From: Planctomycetota bacterium
GTDB lineage: Bacteria; Planctomycetota; UBA8742; UBA2392
NCBI GenBank assembly: GCA_016712285.1
Contig: JADJRK010000001.1
Location: 3,968,001 to 4,032,000 of the forward strand
Direction: 5' to 3'
Length of the DNA stretch: 64,000 nt
This document shows positions 31,379-48,052 of the stretch, one piece after another (positions within the stretch are counted from its first letter, which is position 1; every line of letters starts with the position of its first letter). A program made the position numbers and the translations under genes. The notes below the pieces were generated by a model. That model worked only from the letters and a program-made list of their open reading frames with translations, was not told the origin of the DNA and did not search any database.

Positions 31379-31390
31379 TTTTCATCAGCC

Positions 31391-31443
31391 GGGGGCGGAT
31401 AAACCGCCCCCGCGCTGCGCGTTTCACATGTGAATAGCGCAGC
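31391..31443 (+). terminator. Tandem hairpins between rplL and rpoB (attenuator-like)
   Basis: Hairpin 1: GGGGGCGG 31391-31398 with CCGCCCCC 31404-31411, loop ATAAA. Hairpin 2: 31414-31420 with 31437-31443, enclosing the perfect palindrome TTCACATGTGAA (31423-31434). No long T-tract. This is where other bacteria have the partial terminator that lowers rpoBC relative to rplL. Confidence 0.65.
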
Positions 31444-31607
31444 CTGCAATCAGACGGGGACACGCATTGGCCATGGGGATGGCCGGCATTGTCCCGGGAA
31501 CGCAGGCCGCAGAACTGAGAGGGCACGTGGTTCCCCACCACGGCGCCCCTTTCGCGTTTTCTTTGACCGCAAGGCTGCGGGTTCGCCCGCCAGGAACGAG
31601 GTCACGA

Positions 31608-35339
<3,732 letters not shown>

Positions 35340-35413
35340 GGGCGACAGGTCAGCAGGCAGCGAACTGAAAATGACTCCGCGGCGAAACCGCGACCAACAG
35401 AAGGAAGTGCCCA

Positions 35414-39627
<4,214 letters not shown>

Positions 39628-39628
<1 letters not shown>

Positions 39629-40716
39629 TGATTGCCCGCTTGAACAACATCGTGAAGGGGCCCGCGCTCAGCGGGCTCCTTTGCGTTCTGCTGCTGGCAT
39701 CGTGCGCGTCCACCCAACGGGTCGAGCGCCCGGCAAAGCTGGAAGACCAGAGCGCGGAGTCTGCTTACGACCTAGCCGCAGTCTCCAACAAGCTGAACGA
39801 AGCCGAGAAATGGGCAAACGACGGCAAGCGCGCGCTGGCCGCTTTGATTTACGACGCGGCGATCGAGACCCTGCCGGAATCGAAACTGCGCGAGCGCATC
39901 TATGTGCGCGCAATGAAGGCAGCCATGCTCGGCCGCCAGGGCGAGGGCCGCGACGAGGAACAGGCCCGCAGCCAGATGCAACATGCGCGCCTTGACGCCA
40001 TGGACAGCGGAGCGCTCAACCTGCTGTTCGACCGGCGCTTCAAAGCTGACCTGAATATCGCCGAAGCCACCATTGAATGCGGGGCCGGCCAGTTCGAGTC
40101 CGCAGAGAGTCTGTTCAAGCAGGCACAGGAGCTGCTGTCTGAAACGGGCGCGCACGCCCACCTGGTCGAAGCGCAGATCGGCCTGGCGTACGAGTTTGAA
40201 ATCGCGGGGCAGGCAGACAGGGCCGAGCGCCTTGCAAGTGAGGCAATGCAGCGCGCCCGGCGGCTTGACGACGACACGATGCTGCCCGTCGCCGCAGCAG
40301 CCGCGGGTTTGCTGCGTGATGCAGAGCGCGAACAGGTGCTGATCGACGGATATGAAGCCGCGTACCGCAGCAACGATTTGTGGTGGCGCAACGTCATGAT
40401 TGCGCTTGCGGTGCAGTTGCACTTTGACTGCGGCAACTGGGACGACTGCGTGCGCTGGGGCGACCGGATGCGCGACCGCGACGTCGGCGGCTTGCCCGAG
40501 AGTGAAGATACCGGTTTGTACCCGGAGGACGGCTTTCTGCTGCTTGCGCGCTATGCCCGGGCGCGCCGGCTGGCAGGGGCCGAGAAGGGCCGCACGCTGG
40601 CGGCATACGAGGATGCACTGGAAGCTTGGGCGAAGCTGGATGAGTCGGAGATGTCACGGCTGGCAGGCTGGGAGCAAAAACTGCGCAGCGGGCTCTTGCA
40701 ACTGCGCGGAGATTAG
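39628..40716 (+). CDS. Predicted TPR-like lipoprotein downstream of rpoC
   Basis: 362 residues. Start GTG shares a base with the rpoC TAG stop (TAGTG). The N-terminal signal peptide has a LASC lipobox with Cys26. The body is helical with TPR-like pairs (SAESLFKQAQELL, RAERLASEAMQRARRL), so it is probably a protein-interaction lipoprotein in the envelope. A terminator-like hairpin lies within the signal-peptide codons. If the real start is later, the GTG at 39652 would still keep the signal peptide. I recognise no named family. Finding a lipoprotein between rpoC and rpsL is unusual. Confidence 0.82.
39655..39683 (+). terminator. Terminator-like hairpin inside the lipoprotein signal-peptide codons
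   Basis: 11-bp stem 39655-39665 with 39671-39681 (one G-U), GCTCA loop, ending in CCTTT. It lies 27 bp after the rpoC stop, where a terminator is expected, yet is also in frame with the lipoprotein. Confidence 0.6.
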
Positions 40717-40722
40717 TACACT
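40696..40722 (+). promoter_or_regulatory. Weak candidate promoter before rpsL
   Basis: TTGCAA (40696-40701), 15-bp spacer, TACACT (40717-40722). The short spacer makes this tentative. Confidence 0.3.
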
Positions 40723-40754
40723 TTCGCGCCTTGATTGGCGCAGGATCGAAGCTT

Positions 40755-41126
40755 ATGCCCACAGTAAACCAGCTCGCCCGCAGGGGCCGCAAACGAGTCA
40801 CCAAGAAGAGCAAGTGCCCGGCTCTTGATGCCAACCAGTTCAAGCGCGGCGTTTGCCTTCAGGTGAAGACCACGACCCCGAAAAAGCCGAACTCGGCGCT
40901 GCGCAAAATTGCGCGCGTGCGTTTGAGCAACCAGCGTGAAGTCAGCGCGTACATCCCGGGCGAAGGCCACAACCTTCAAGAACACAATATCGTGCTGATC
41001 CGCGGCGGTCGTGTGCGCGACTTGCCCGGCGTGCGCTACCACATTGTGCGCGGCGCGCTCGACACGCAGGGCGTGCAGGGCCGCAAGCAAAGCCGCAGCA
41101 AGTACGGCAGCAAGCGCGGCAAGTAG
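40755..41126 (+). CDS. rpsL: 30S ribosomal protein S12
   Basis: 123 residues. uS12 monitors codon-anticodon pairing in the A site. The TTTPKKPNSALRK motif keeps the Lys linked to streptomycin sensitivity, and GGRVRDLPGVRYH is intact. ATG 40755 with AGGA nine bases upstream; the frame is open eight codons earlier. Confidence 0.96.
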   Translation: MPTVNQLARRGRKRVTKKSKCPALDANQFKRGVCLQVKTTTPKKPNSALRKIARVRLSNQREVSAYIPGEGHNLQEHNIVLIRGGRVRDLPGVRYHIVRGALDTQGVQGRKQSRSKYGSKRGK

Positions 41127-41228
41127 TTTTCAGTTGTGAGTGATCAGCGGTCGGCCTTGCGCCGACCGCTTTGTTTTTTCGTAGGCGCGCCGACAACCGA
41201 CAACTGACAACTGAAGACTGACAACCGA
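41127..41228. repeat. Inverted heptamer repeat (CAACTGA type) around the rpsL terminator
   Basis: TTTTCAGTTGTGAG at the left end (from 41127) and CAACCGACAACTGACAACTGAAGACTGACAACC, in runs of seven, at about 41193-41226. The arms flank the intrinsic terminator, so the terminator is nested inside the repeat's own hairpin. Confidence 0.65.
41146..41180 (+). terminator. Strong intrinsic terminator after rpsL
   Basis: Perfect 10-bp stem 41146-41155 with 41161-41170, CTTGC loop, followed by TTGTTTTTT. It separates rpsL from rpsG, which are normally co-transcribed. Confidence 0.9.
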
Positions 41229-41307
41229 TTCGCCTCCCCCTTGACGACGAAAAAACTTCTCGCCCACTTTCGCGCGACGCAAAGAAAAATCTTCGCGCTC
41301 CCCCTGC

Positions 41308-41335
41308 TTGCACGCGCACACCCCGTCGATACGAT
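41308..41335 (+). promoter_or_regulatory. Candidate promoter of rpsG
   Basis: TTGCAC (41308-41313), 16-bp spacer, TACGAT (41330-41335). A promoter is required here because a strong terminator follows rpsL. Confidence 0.4.
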
Positions 41336-41377
41336 TCGAGCCCCTTAGCAGAAAATGGGCTTTCGGAGCAACGACAG

Positions 41378-41851
41378 ATGCCACGGAACTACAAGTCAAC
41401 CGAGCGGTTCATGCAACCTGACCCGGTTTACAACAGCAAGCTTCTCGCGAAGTTCATCAACTGCATCATGAAAGAAGGCAAGCGCACGACCGCCCAGCGG
41501 ATCGTCTATGACGCGCTGACGATGCTCAAAGAGCGGATTCCGGAAAAGGAACCGCTCGAGATTTTTAATGAGGCCATCAACAACACGCGCCCCATGGTCG
41601 AAGTGCGCAGCAAGCGCGTGGGTGGCGCCACCTACCAGGTGCCCAAGCCCGTTGGCGCGCGTCGCCAGCAGGCGCTCGCTTTTCGCTGGTTGATTGAGGC
41701 GGCACGCTCGCGCAAGGGCAAGGCAATGTCGATGCGCCTGGCCGACGAAATCGGCGACGCATTCCGCCGTGAAGGCACAGCCGTCAAGAAGCGCGAAGAC
41801 ACGCACCGCATGGCCGAGGCCAACAAGGCCTTCAGCCACTTCGCCTGGTAG
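41378..41851 (+). CDS. rpsG: 30S ribosomal protein S7
   Basis: 157 residues, standard. uS7 nucleates assembly of the 30S head. The signature region near residue 20 (D-P-V-Y-N-S-K-L-L-A-K-F-I-N) and R-V-G-G-A-T-Y-Q-V-P are present. It ends shortly before a perfect 13-bp hairpin. Confidence 0.95.
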   Translation: MPRNYKSTERFMQPDPVYNSKLLAKFINCIMKEGKRTTAQRIVYDALTMLKERIPEKEPLEIFNEAINNTRPMVEVRSKRVGGATYQVPKPVGARRQQALAFRWLIEAARSRKGKAMSMRLADEIGDAFRREGTAVKKREDTHRMAEANKAFSHFAW

Positions 41852-41882
41852 TTCGATTTTGTCAGGCGTAAATGTGATCTCG

Positions 41883-41915
41883 AATTGGCACGGCCCTGGC
41901 CGTGCCAATTGCTTT
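41883..41915 (+). terminator. Terminator-like hairpin after rpsG
   Basis: Perfect 13-bp inverted repeat 41883-41895 with 41898-41910 (AATTGGCACGGCC and its complement), followed by GCTTTGG. Confidence 0.65.
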
Positions 41916-42002
41916 GGTGCGCTGTGCGAAAGGACGTGAATCACGGCTTTGGCGGCCCGGGTCGGCAATCTGAAATCCGGAATCCCAAATGCCGCTGCCC
42001 AG

Positions 42003-42030
42003 TTGACTTGCAGTTGGCCGTCACTACACT
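42003..42030 (+). promoter_or_regulatory. Putative fusA promoter
   Basis: TTGACT (42003-42008), 16-bp spacer, TACACT (42025-42030). It predicts a leader of about 215 nt before fusA. The stretch 41916-42002 holds only a short degenerate GAAATCCGGAATCCC repeat. Confidence 0.5.
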
Positions 42031-42081
42031 ACCGCCCCCCACACATGAGTGTGGATAAACAGGGCGAAAGCCTTCATACAG

Positions 42082-42212
42082 GCAACCGCAGAGCATGGTG
42101 GTTGCAGGGCTTGGAAAACTACCCGGGGTACTGGGTAAGTTTCAGGCGCCAGGCGGACGACCATTGTCGTCGGGCCGGTGGCCTGAAACGGATCACCGGC
42201 CCGACTTTTTTT
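42082..42212 (+). promoter_or_regulatory. Attenuator-like structured leader of fusA
   Basis: Terminator: GGGCCGGTG 42172-42180 with CACCGGCCC 42194-42202, then seven T at 42206-42212. Competing stem: GTTTCAGGC 42139-42147 with GCCTGAAAC 42181-42189, whose right arm is the terminator loop, so the two stems exclude each other in a nested fold. Upstream hairpins: 42156-42161 with 42166-42171, 42121-42126 with 42131-42136, and 42082-42089 with about 42098-42105. This is the arrangement of a transcription attenuator or riboswitch-like switch. The ligand or protein is unknown. Confidence 0.65.
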
Positions 42213-42252
42213 GATGGGGCCTGCAGCATCGGCCACAGACGGAGAGACAGAC

Positions 42253-44400
42253 GTGTCGCTACTGGACCTCAAGCACACTCGCAACATCGGCATCATCGCG
42301 CACATCGACGCGGGCAAGACCACGACGACCGAGCGCGTGTTGTTCTACACCGGCAAAGAGCACGACATTGGCGAAGTGCACGAGGGCGCAGCAACGATGG
42401 ACTGGATGCCGCAAGAGCAGGAACGCGGTATCACCATCACCGCCGCAGCCACCACATGCGCGTGGAAAGACCCGCTGACCGACCAGCGCTACACCATCAA
42501 TATCATCGACACCCCGGGCCACGTGGACTTCACCGCCGAAGTCGAACGCAGCCTGCGCGTGCTTGACGGCGCGGTCGTCGTGTTCGACGGCAAGGAAGGT
42601 GTTGAAGCCCAAAGCGAAACCGTGTGGCGCCAGGCGCACAAGTACAAGGTGCCTCGCATCGCCTTCATCAACAAGATGGACAAGATCGGCGCCAACTTCA
42701 AAAAGGCCGTCGACAGCATGGTCCGCCGCCTGGCGACCAACCCCGTACCGGTGCAGATTCCCTGGGGCGAAGAAACCGAATTCAAGGGCGTGATCGACTT
42801 GATCCAGATGAAGGCCATCACCTTTGAAGGCGACCACGGCCTCCAGCGCGTGCAGCACGAGATTCCCAGCGACTATAAAGAAGCAGCGGAAAGCGCGCGC
42901 CATTCAATGATCGAGAAGCTCGCTGACGTCGATGAAGAAATCGGCACGCTGTTCCTTGAAGAACGCATCAGCGAGATCACCGACGAAATGATTCGTGCCG
43001 CGTTGCGCAAGGGTGCCCTGACGTTCAAGGCCATTCCGATTTATTGCGGCAGTGCGCTGCGCGACAAGGGCGTGCAGGAAGTGCTGAACGGTGTGCTTTG
43101 GTACCTGCCCAGCCCGCTGGACATCCCGCCGGTCGACGCGTTTGACCCTGAGTCCGACGAGCCGCCCGAAAAGCAGACGCCGCGCAAGCTGGGTGCCGAC
43201 ACCAACGGCGCGCTGGCCTGCCTTGCGTTCAAGACGATGTCTGAGCAGCACGGCGACCTGACGTACCTGCGCATTTACTCCGGCACTCTCAAATCCGGCA
43301 GCTCGGTCCACAACCCGCGCAGCAACAAGCGCGAGCGCATCAACCGCCTGCTGCGCATGCACTCGATCAAGCGCGAAAATATTGACGAGGCCGGAGCCGG
43401 CGACATCGTGGCCGTGCTCGGCTTGAACTACACCGTTACCGGCGACACGCTGTGCAGCGAAGACGACATCCTGGCCCTGGGAGCGATTACGTTCCCAGCC
43501 ACCGTCATCGCGATGTCGATTGAGCCCAAGACCAACGCCGACCGCGAAAAGCTGGCGAACGCGCTGTCGCGCATGGCCAAGGACGACCCGACGTTCAAGA
43601 TCAAGCTCGATCCTGAAACGCAGCAGACCGTCATCTCGGGCATGGGCGAGTTGCACTTGGACATCATTCGCGACCGCATTCTGCGCGAGTTCAAGGTTGA
43701 CGCCGCAGTCGGCCAGCCGCGCGTCGCATACCGCGAAACCGTGCGCATCAACGGCGACATCGAAACCGAAGGCCTGCACAAGAAGCAGTCAGGCGGGGCC
43801 GGCAGCTACGGTCACTGCAAGATTCGCTGGAGCACGCTTCCGGAAGAACAGAACGACCAGCTTGAGTTCGTGGACGACACCGTCGGCGGCAGCATCCCGC
43901 GCCAGTTCATCAAAAGCGTCGAGAAGGGCTTCCGCGAAGCCGCCATCTCCGGCGGCTTGGCCGGATACCCGGTGCAGGGCCTGAAGGCTGAGCTGTACGA
44001 CGGCAGCTACCACGATGTTGACAGCAAGGATTTCGCGTATGCCGACGCCGCGCGCCTGGCATACAAGGCGCTGCTTGAAGAAGCCGGCACCGAAGTTCTT
44101 GAGCCGATGATGAAGGTCGAGGTTCGCACCCCGCATGAGTTCCAGGGTTCCGTGATCGGCGACTTGAACAGCCGCCGCGCACGCATCGAAAGCACCGAGA
44201 AGGACGAGGACATCACCATCGTGACGGCGATTGCGCCGCTCTCCGAGATGTTCGGTTACGTGCAGGCGGTGCGCGGCCTGTCCCAGGGCCGGGCGAACTA
44301 CAGCATGGAGCCCTACCGCTACGAGGTCTGTCCGCCGCACATCAAGGACAAGATCATGACCGAGCGCGGACTGGGCCACAGGGCAGGCGCAAGACGGTAG
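42253..44400 (+). CDS. fusA: Elongation factor G
   Basis: GTPase driving translocation and, with RRF, ribosome recycling. 715 residues. GTG start at 42253 with GGAGAG six bases upstream. G1 AHIDAGKTT at 16-24, RGITI at 58-62, DTPGH at 86-90, NKMD follows. All five domains are present (YRETVRINGDIETEGLHKKQSGG in domain IV, GYPVQGLKA, SEMFGY). One fusA copy is visible, so I cannot tell whether a second mitochondrial-type EF-G exists elsewhere. Confidence 0.96.
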   Translation: MSLLDLKHTRNIGIIAHIDAGKTTTTERVLFYTGKEHDIGEVHEGAATMDWMPQEQERGITITAAATTCAWKDPLTDQRYTINIIDTPGHVDFTAEVERSLRVLDGAVVVFDGKEGVEAQSETVWRQAHKYKVPRIAFINKMDKIGANFKKAVDSMVRRLATNPVPVQIPWGEETEFKGVIDLIQMKAITFEGDHGLQRVQHEIPSDYKEAAESARHSMIEKLADVDEEIGTLFLEERISEITDEMIRAALRKGALTFKAIPIYCGSALRDKGVQEVLNGVLWYLPSPLDIPPVDAFDPESDEPPEKQTPRKLGADTNGALACLAFKTMSEQHGDLTYLRIYSGTLKSGSSVHNPRSNKRERINRLLRMHSIKRENIDEAGAGDIVAVLGLNYTVTGDTLCSEDDILALGAITFPATVIAMSIEPKTNADREKLANALSRMAKDDPTFKIKLDPETQQTVISGMGELHLDIIRDRILREFKVDAAVGQPRVAYRETVRINGDIETEGLHKKQSGGAGSYGHCKIRWSTLPEEQNDQLEFVDDTVGGSIPRQFIKSVEKGFREAAISGGLAGYPVQGLKAELYDGSYHDVDSKDFAYADAARLAYKALLEEAGTEVLEPMMKVEVRTPHEFQGSVIGDLNSRRARIESTEKDEDITIVTAIAPLSEMFGYVQAVRGLSQGRANYSMEPYRYEVCPPHIKDKIMTERGLGHRAGARR

Positions 44401-44401
44401 C

Positions 44402-44429
44402 TTGACGACGGGCGCGACCTCGCTAGGGT
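44402..44429 (+). promoter_or_regulatory. Candidate promoter of the S10 operon
   Basis: TTGACG (44402-44407), 16-bp spacer, TAGGGT (44424-44429), between fusA and rpsJ. Confidence 0.45.
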
Positions 44430-44490
44430 CTGCACCCCTTTAACAGTGAGTACGGCAGAAAACGCAGGCAGGTTTTTGGAGTCAGCGGAT

Positions 44491-44811
44491 ATGGCAAAGG
44501 AAGCAACGGGCGTGCAGTTCAAGATCCGGCTGGAAGGCTACGATCATGAATTGCTGGACCAGTCGGCGCGGCAGATTTGTGACTCGGCGCGGGACAGCGG
44601 GGCAATGATTTCCGGCCCCATTCCGCTGCCCACGCGCATTGAGCGCTACACCGTGCTGCGCAGCCCGCACATTGACAAGAAAAGCCGCGAGCAGTTTGAG
44701 ATCCGCACGCACAAGCGTCTGATCTTCATCCGGCAGCCGTCACAGCGCACGATGGACGCGCTGCAAACGCTGAACCTGCCCGCCGGCGTGGAAGTGCGCA
44801 TCAACACCTGA
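44491..44811 (+). CDS. rpsJ: 30S ribosomal protein S10
   Basis: 106 residues. uS10 is a 30S head protein and also NusE in antitermination. It has the family IRLEGYDHELLD start, the signature P-L-P-T-R-I-E-R-Y-T-V-L-R-S-P-H-I and R-T-H-K-R. ATG 44491 has GGAG at 44478-44481; upstream in-frame codons give a non-conserved extension. First gene of the S10-spc-alpha run. Confidence 0.95.
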   Translation: MAKEATGVQFKIRLEGYDHELLDQSARQICDSARDSGAMISGPIPLPTRIERYTVLRSPHIDKKSREQFEIRTHKRLIFIRQPSQRTMDALQTLNLPAGVEVRINT

Positions 44812-44886
44812 AGCATCGCAACTGAGTTACCGACCTCCGGCCTTTGACCGTGTCGGCTGATAACCAGCAGTAGAAGAGGAAGAGAA

Positions 44887-45564
44887 ATGTCCGTGTACAT
44901 GTTGCTTGGCCGCAAGCGCGAAATGAGCCAGATATTCAAGGCTGACGGGACAATCGTTCCTGTCACGATCCTTGAAGTCGGCCCGTGCACAGTAGGCCAG
45001 ATCAAGACCGAAGAAAACGACGGCTACTTCGCCGTGCAGCTGGGCTTTGGCGACATCAAGCTCAGCAGCGTGCGCAAGCCGCAGAAGGGCCACTGGAAAA
45101 AGGCAGGCGCAGAGCCGCGCCGCCGCGCGCACGAAGTGCGCCTGGAAAAGGCCAGCGAACTCAAGGCCGGCGACGTGCTCAAGGTTTCCGACGTGTTCAA
45201 GGAAGGCGAGTTCGTGGACGTCAGCGGCAAGTCCAAGGGTCGAGGCTTCCAGGGTGGTATCAAACGGCATGGTTTCAAGAGCGGTCCCCGCGGCCACGGT
45301 ACCAAGAACATGCGTGAGCCGGGCTCGGTCGGTACGAACACCGCAATCGCGCACGTGCTCAAGGGCAAACGCATGCCCGGCCACCTGGGCACGAACAAGG
45401 TGACGGTGCGCAACCTGCAGGTCGCGCGCGTCGACGACAAGCTGAATCTGCTGTACGTCAGCGGCGCAGTACCGGGCTACAACGGCGCCGACATTGTGGT
45501 GCGCAAGGCCAAGGCCAAGCTGTTTGCCAAGGCCGACAGGGCGCTGCGCAAGTCGAGCAAGTAA
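44887..45564 (+). CDS. rplC: 50S ribosomal protein L3
   Basis: 225 residues, slightly long. uL3 helps start 50S assembly and reaches the peptidyl-transferase centre. The signature around F-x-G-G-I-K-R-H-G-F and G-P-R-G-H-G is intact. AGGAAGAG precedes ATG 44887. Confidence 0.95.
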   Translation: MSVYMLLGRKREMSQIFKADGTIVPVTILEVGPCTVGQIKTEENDGYFAVQLGFGDIKLSSVRKPQKGHWKKAGAEPRRRAHEVRLEKASELKAGDVLKVSDVFKEGEFVDVSGKSKGRGFQGGIKRHGFKSGPRGHGTKNMREPGSVGTNTAIAHVLKGKRMPGHLGTNKVTVRNLQVARVDDKLNLLYVSGAVPGYNGADIVVRKAKAKLFAKADRALRKSSK

Positions 45565-45627
45565 CGAAGATGCGCAACGCGTCGCCCATGGCGACAAGTT
45601 GCGTCGGGTTCAGAACAGGGCAGAACA

Positions 45628-46461
45628 ATGGTGGAAGTTCAGGTATACGACGCCAACGGCAAGGAAAAGGAGAAGATCTCCTTTGACGAGTCCGTGTTTG
45701 GCGACTCGGTCAAGACGCGCACCCTGCGCGAGGTTGTATACGCCTATGAGGCGAACCGCCGCCAGGGCACCGTCAACAGCAAGAACCTCGGCGACGTCCA
45801 GGGCAGCAACAAGAAGCCCTGGGGCCAGAAGGGCACCGGTCGTGCGCGCACGGGCCAGAAGCACGCCCCGCACCGCACCAAGGGCAGCGTGGCCCACGGC
45901 CCGCACCCGCGCAGCTTTCGCGTCCGCATTCCGGCCAAGATGAAGGCGATTGCGCTGCAAAGCGCGCTGCTGGCGAAGTTCCGCGACGGGCAGGTCTCGG
46001 TGGTGGACGGCCTGACGTTCGACAAGCCCAAGACCAGCAAGTTCGCCAAGATGCTCGACAACTCCGGCTTGGCACGCGGCACGCTGCTGATCGGCGTGGA
46101 TAAGGAAGACCGCAACTTTTACCTGTCCGCCCGCAACCTGCAGGGCTCATTGGTGCGCGCCATCTCGGGGTTCAACGCGTACGAAGTCGTGAAGCAGCGT
46201 CGCATGCTGCTGACACGCGAAGCGCTTGACCTGCTCAAGTCCGGCACCAAGGCCGCGCCTGAAGCAGCCGCCGACGCAGAAGCAGGCGAAGAAGCAGCAG
46301 CAGACGCGCCGGCAGGAAAGACAGCGTCAGGCAAAGCCGCCGGCAAGAAGGCGGGAGGCAAGAAGGCAGGCAAGAAGCCTGCTGCCAAGAAGGCTGGCAC
46401 CAAGAAGGCCGCTGCCAAGAAGAGCGGCGCCAAGGCCGGCAAGAAGGCGAAGGGGAGCTAG
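45628..46461 (+). CDS. rplD: 50S ribosomal protein L4 with long Lys/Ala tail
   Basis: 277 residues against about 205 in most bacteria. The globular domain and tunnel loop are present (PWGQKGTGRARTGQKHAPHRTKGS region near 65-90). Residues after about 208 form an acidic linker followed by repeated AGKKA, AAKKA and GTKKA units. The tail resembles histone-H1-like low-complexity tails and those on L22, L17 and TopA here. In other bacteria L4 represses its own operon. Confidence 0.94.
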   Translation: MVEVQVYDANGKEKEKISFDESVFGDSVKTRTLREVVYAYEANRRQGTVNSKNLGDVQGSNKKPWGQKGTGRARTGQKHAPHRTKGSVAHGPHPRSFRVRIPAKMKAIALQSALLAKFRDGQVSVVDGLTFDKPKTSKFAKMLDNSGLARGTLLIGVDKEDRNFYLSARNLQGSLVRAISGFNAYEVVKQRRMLLTREALDLLKSGTKAAPEAAADAEAGEEAAADAPAGKTASGKAAGKKAGGKKAGKKPAAKKAGTKKAAAKKSGAKAGKKAKGS

Positions 46462-46462
46462 C

Positions 46463-46753
46463 ATGTCGACCAAGCGTGAACTCTACGGCGTGCTCAAGCG
46501 CCCCATGATCACCGAGAAGAGCAGCGTGCAGATGCAGAACGGCACCTACGTCTTCGAAGTTGAGCTCGAGTCCAACAAGTACCAGATCGCGCAAGCGGTT
46601 CGCGACATCTTTGGCGTGACCGTTGCCAAGGTGCGCACCGTGCGCATGAAGGGCCGCAAGAACCAGCGTAACCGCTTCGGCTACTTCGACGAAAAAGACT
46701 GGAAGAAGGCGATGGTCACCCTGAAGAAGGGCGAAACCATCGAGATTACCTGA
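46463..46753 (+). CDS. rplW: 50S ribosomal protein L23
   Basis: 96 residues. uL23 sits at the tunnel exit and binds trigger factor and SRP. R-P-M-I-T-E-K-S near residue 13 is the family motif, and R-T-V-R-M-K-G-R-K-N-Q-R follows. It begins two bases after the rplD stop. Confidence 0.95.
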   Translation: MSTKRELYGVLKRPMITEKSSVQMQNGTYVFEVELESNKYQIAQAVRDIFGVTVAKVRTVRMKGRKNQRNRFGYFDEKDWKKAMVTLKKGETIEIT

Positions 46754-46831
46754 TCTCGAGGCGGCGTCACCCGAGAGCAGACAGACTGATTATGCCGACC
46801 GGGGCGAGAATCCGGAAACGAAGGCAAGAAC

Positions 46832-47686
46832 ATGGCAATCAAGAGTTTCAAACCACGCACCGCAAGCCTGCGCCACACGCGCCTGGTGGACTATTCTGAA
46901 CTCAGTGGCACCGCGCCCCTGAAGTCCAAGACCAAGGGCAAGAAGGCGACCGGCGGTCGTAACAATCGTGGCCGGCAGACGGCTGCGTATCGCGGCGGCG
47001 GGCACAAGCGCCGTTACCGCGAGATCGACTTCCGTCGCGACCGTTTCGACGGTGTGCCGGCGACCGTGAAGGCCATTGAGTACGATCCGAACCGCACATG
47101 CTTTGTGGCGCAGATCTGGTACGCCAACGGCCACAAGGACTACATCATCGCCCCGCACGGCTTGAAGGAAGGCGATGTCGTGATGTCCGGCGACAAGTCG
47201 GAGCCGCGCGTCGGCAACTGCCTGCCCTTGCACGTGATTCCGCAGGGCCTGGCCATCCATTGCGTCGAGCTGCAGCCGGGCAAGGGCGGACAACTCGCCC
47301 GCGGTGCCGGCAGCCAGTGCATTCTGTCAGGCAAGGTGGACGATATCTGGATGGCAATCCAGATGCCCAGCGGCGAAATCCGCAAGGTGCACAAGAACTG
47401 CCGCGCCACGATCGGCCAGGTCAGCAACCTCGACCACATGAACATCTCGATCGGCAAAGCCGGTCGTAACCGCTGGCTTGGTCGCAAGCCCAAGAACCGC
47501 GGCACCAGCAAGAACCCGGTGGACCATCCGATGGGCGGCGGCAACGACCGCACCGGTGGTGGCCGTTCGCCGGTGGACCGTCACGGCAACCTGAGCAAGG
47601 GCCAGCGCACGCGCCGGCCGAAGAACCAGTCGAACAAGATGATCATCCGCACGCGCCGCGGAAAGCAGAAGGCAGGCAAGGCCTAA
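46832..47686 (+). CDS. rplB: 50S ribosomal protein L2
   Basis: 284 residues. uL2 supports peptidyl transfer and subunit joining. The C-terminal signature P-V-D-H-P-M-G-G-G-N-D is near residue 230 and includes the functionally important His. Slightly longer than usual because of short insertions. Confidence 0.96.
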   Translation: MAIKSFKPRTASLRHTRLVDYSELSGTAPLKSKTKGKKATGGRNNRGRQTAAYRGGGHKRRYREIDFRRDRFDGVPATVKAIEYDPNRTCFVAQIWYANGHKDYIIAPHGLKEGDVVMSGDKSEPRVGNCLPLHVIPQGLAIHCVELQPGKGGQLARGAGSQCILSGKVDDIWMAIQMPSGEIRKVHKNCRATIGQVSNLDHMNISIGKAGRNRWLGRKPKNRGTSKNPVDHPMGGGNDRTGGGRSPVDRHGNLSKGQRTRRPKNQSNKMIIRTRRGKQKAGKA

Positions 47687-47741
47687 CCGGAATCGTGGAA
47701 TCAAGGGCGGGCCCGGAAGGGTCGGCAAGAGAGACTAAGAA

Positions 47742-48011
47742 ATGGGCAGATCGCTGAAGAAGGGTCCGTTTGTCGACCCGAAGCTGATGAAGAAGGTGCT
47801 CAAGGTGAAAGAAAGCGCCTCGCGCGATGCCATCAAGACATGGTCGCGCGCCAGCACGATCATTCCTGAGTTCGTGAACCTGACGTTCATGGTTCACAAC
47901 GGCAAGACGCACCTGCGCGTGTTCGTCACGGAAGACATGGTGGGGCACAAGCTTGGCGAGTTCAGCCCGACCCGCAACTACAAGGGCCACACGGGTCACC
48001 GTAAGACCTAG
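47742..48011 (+). CDS. rpsS: 30S ribosomal protein S19
   Basis: 89 residues, standard. uS19 forms an intersubunit bridge in the 30S head. M-G-R-S-L-K-K-G-P-F start and the signature near residue 53 (H-N-G-K-T-H) with G-H-K-L-G-E-F-S-P-T-R are intact. Confidence 0.95.
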   Translation: MGRSLKKGPFVDPKLMKKVLKVKESASRDAIKTWSRASTIIPEFVNLTFMVHNGKTHLRVFVTEDMVGHKLGEFSPTRNYKGHTGHRKT

Positions 48012-48052
48012 GACGTCGGGGCGACCCGCAAGTGAATCTGGAGACGCCAGAA

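Noticed and set aside
41949..42566. 205-aa ORF across the fusA leader
   Set aside because: Overlaps the attenuator and the fusA start in another frame and has no ribosome-binding site.
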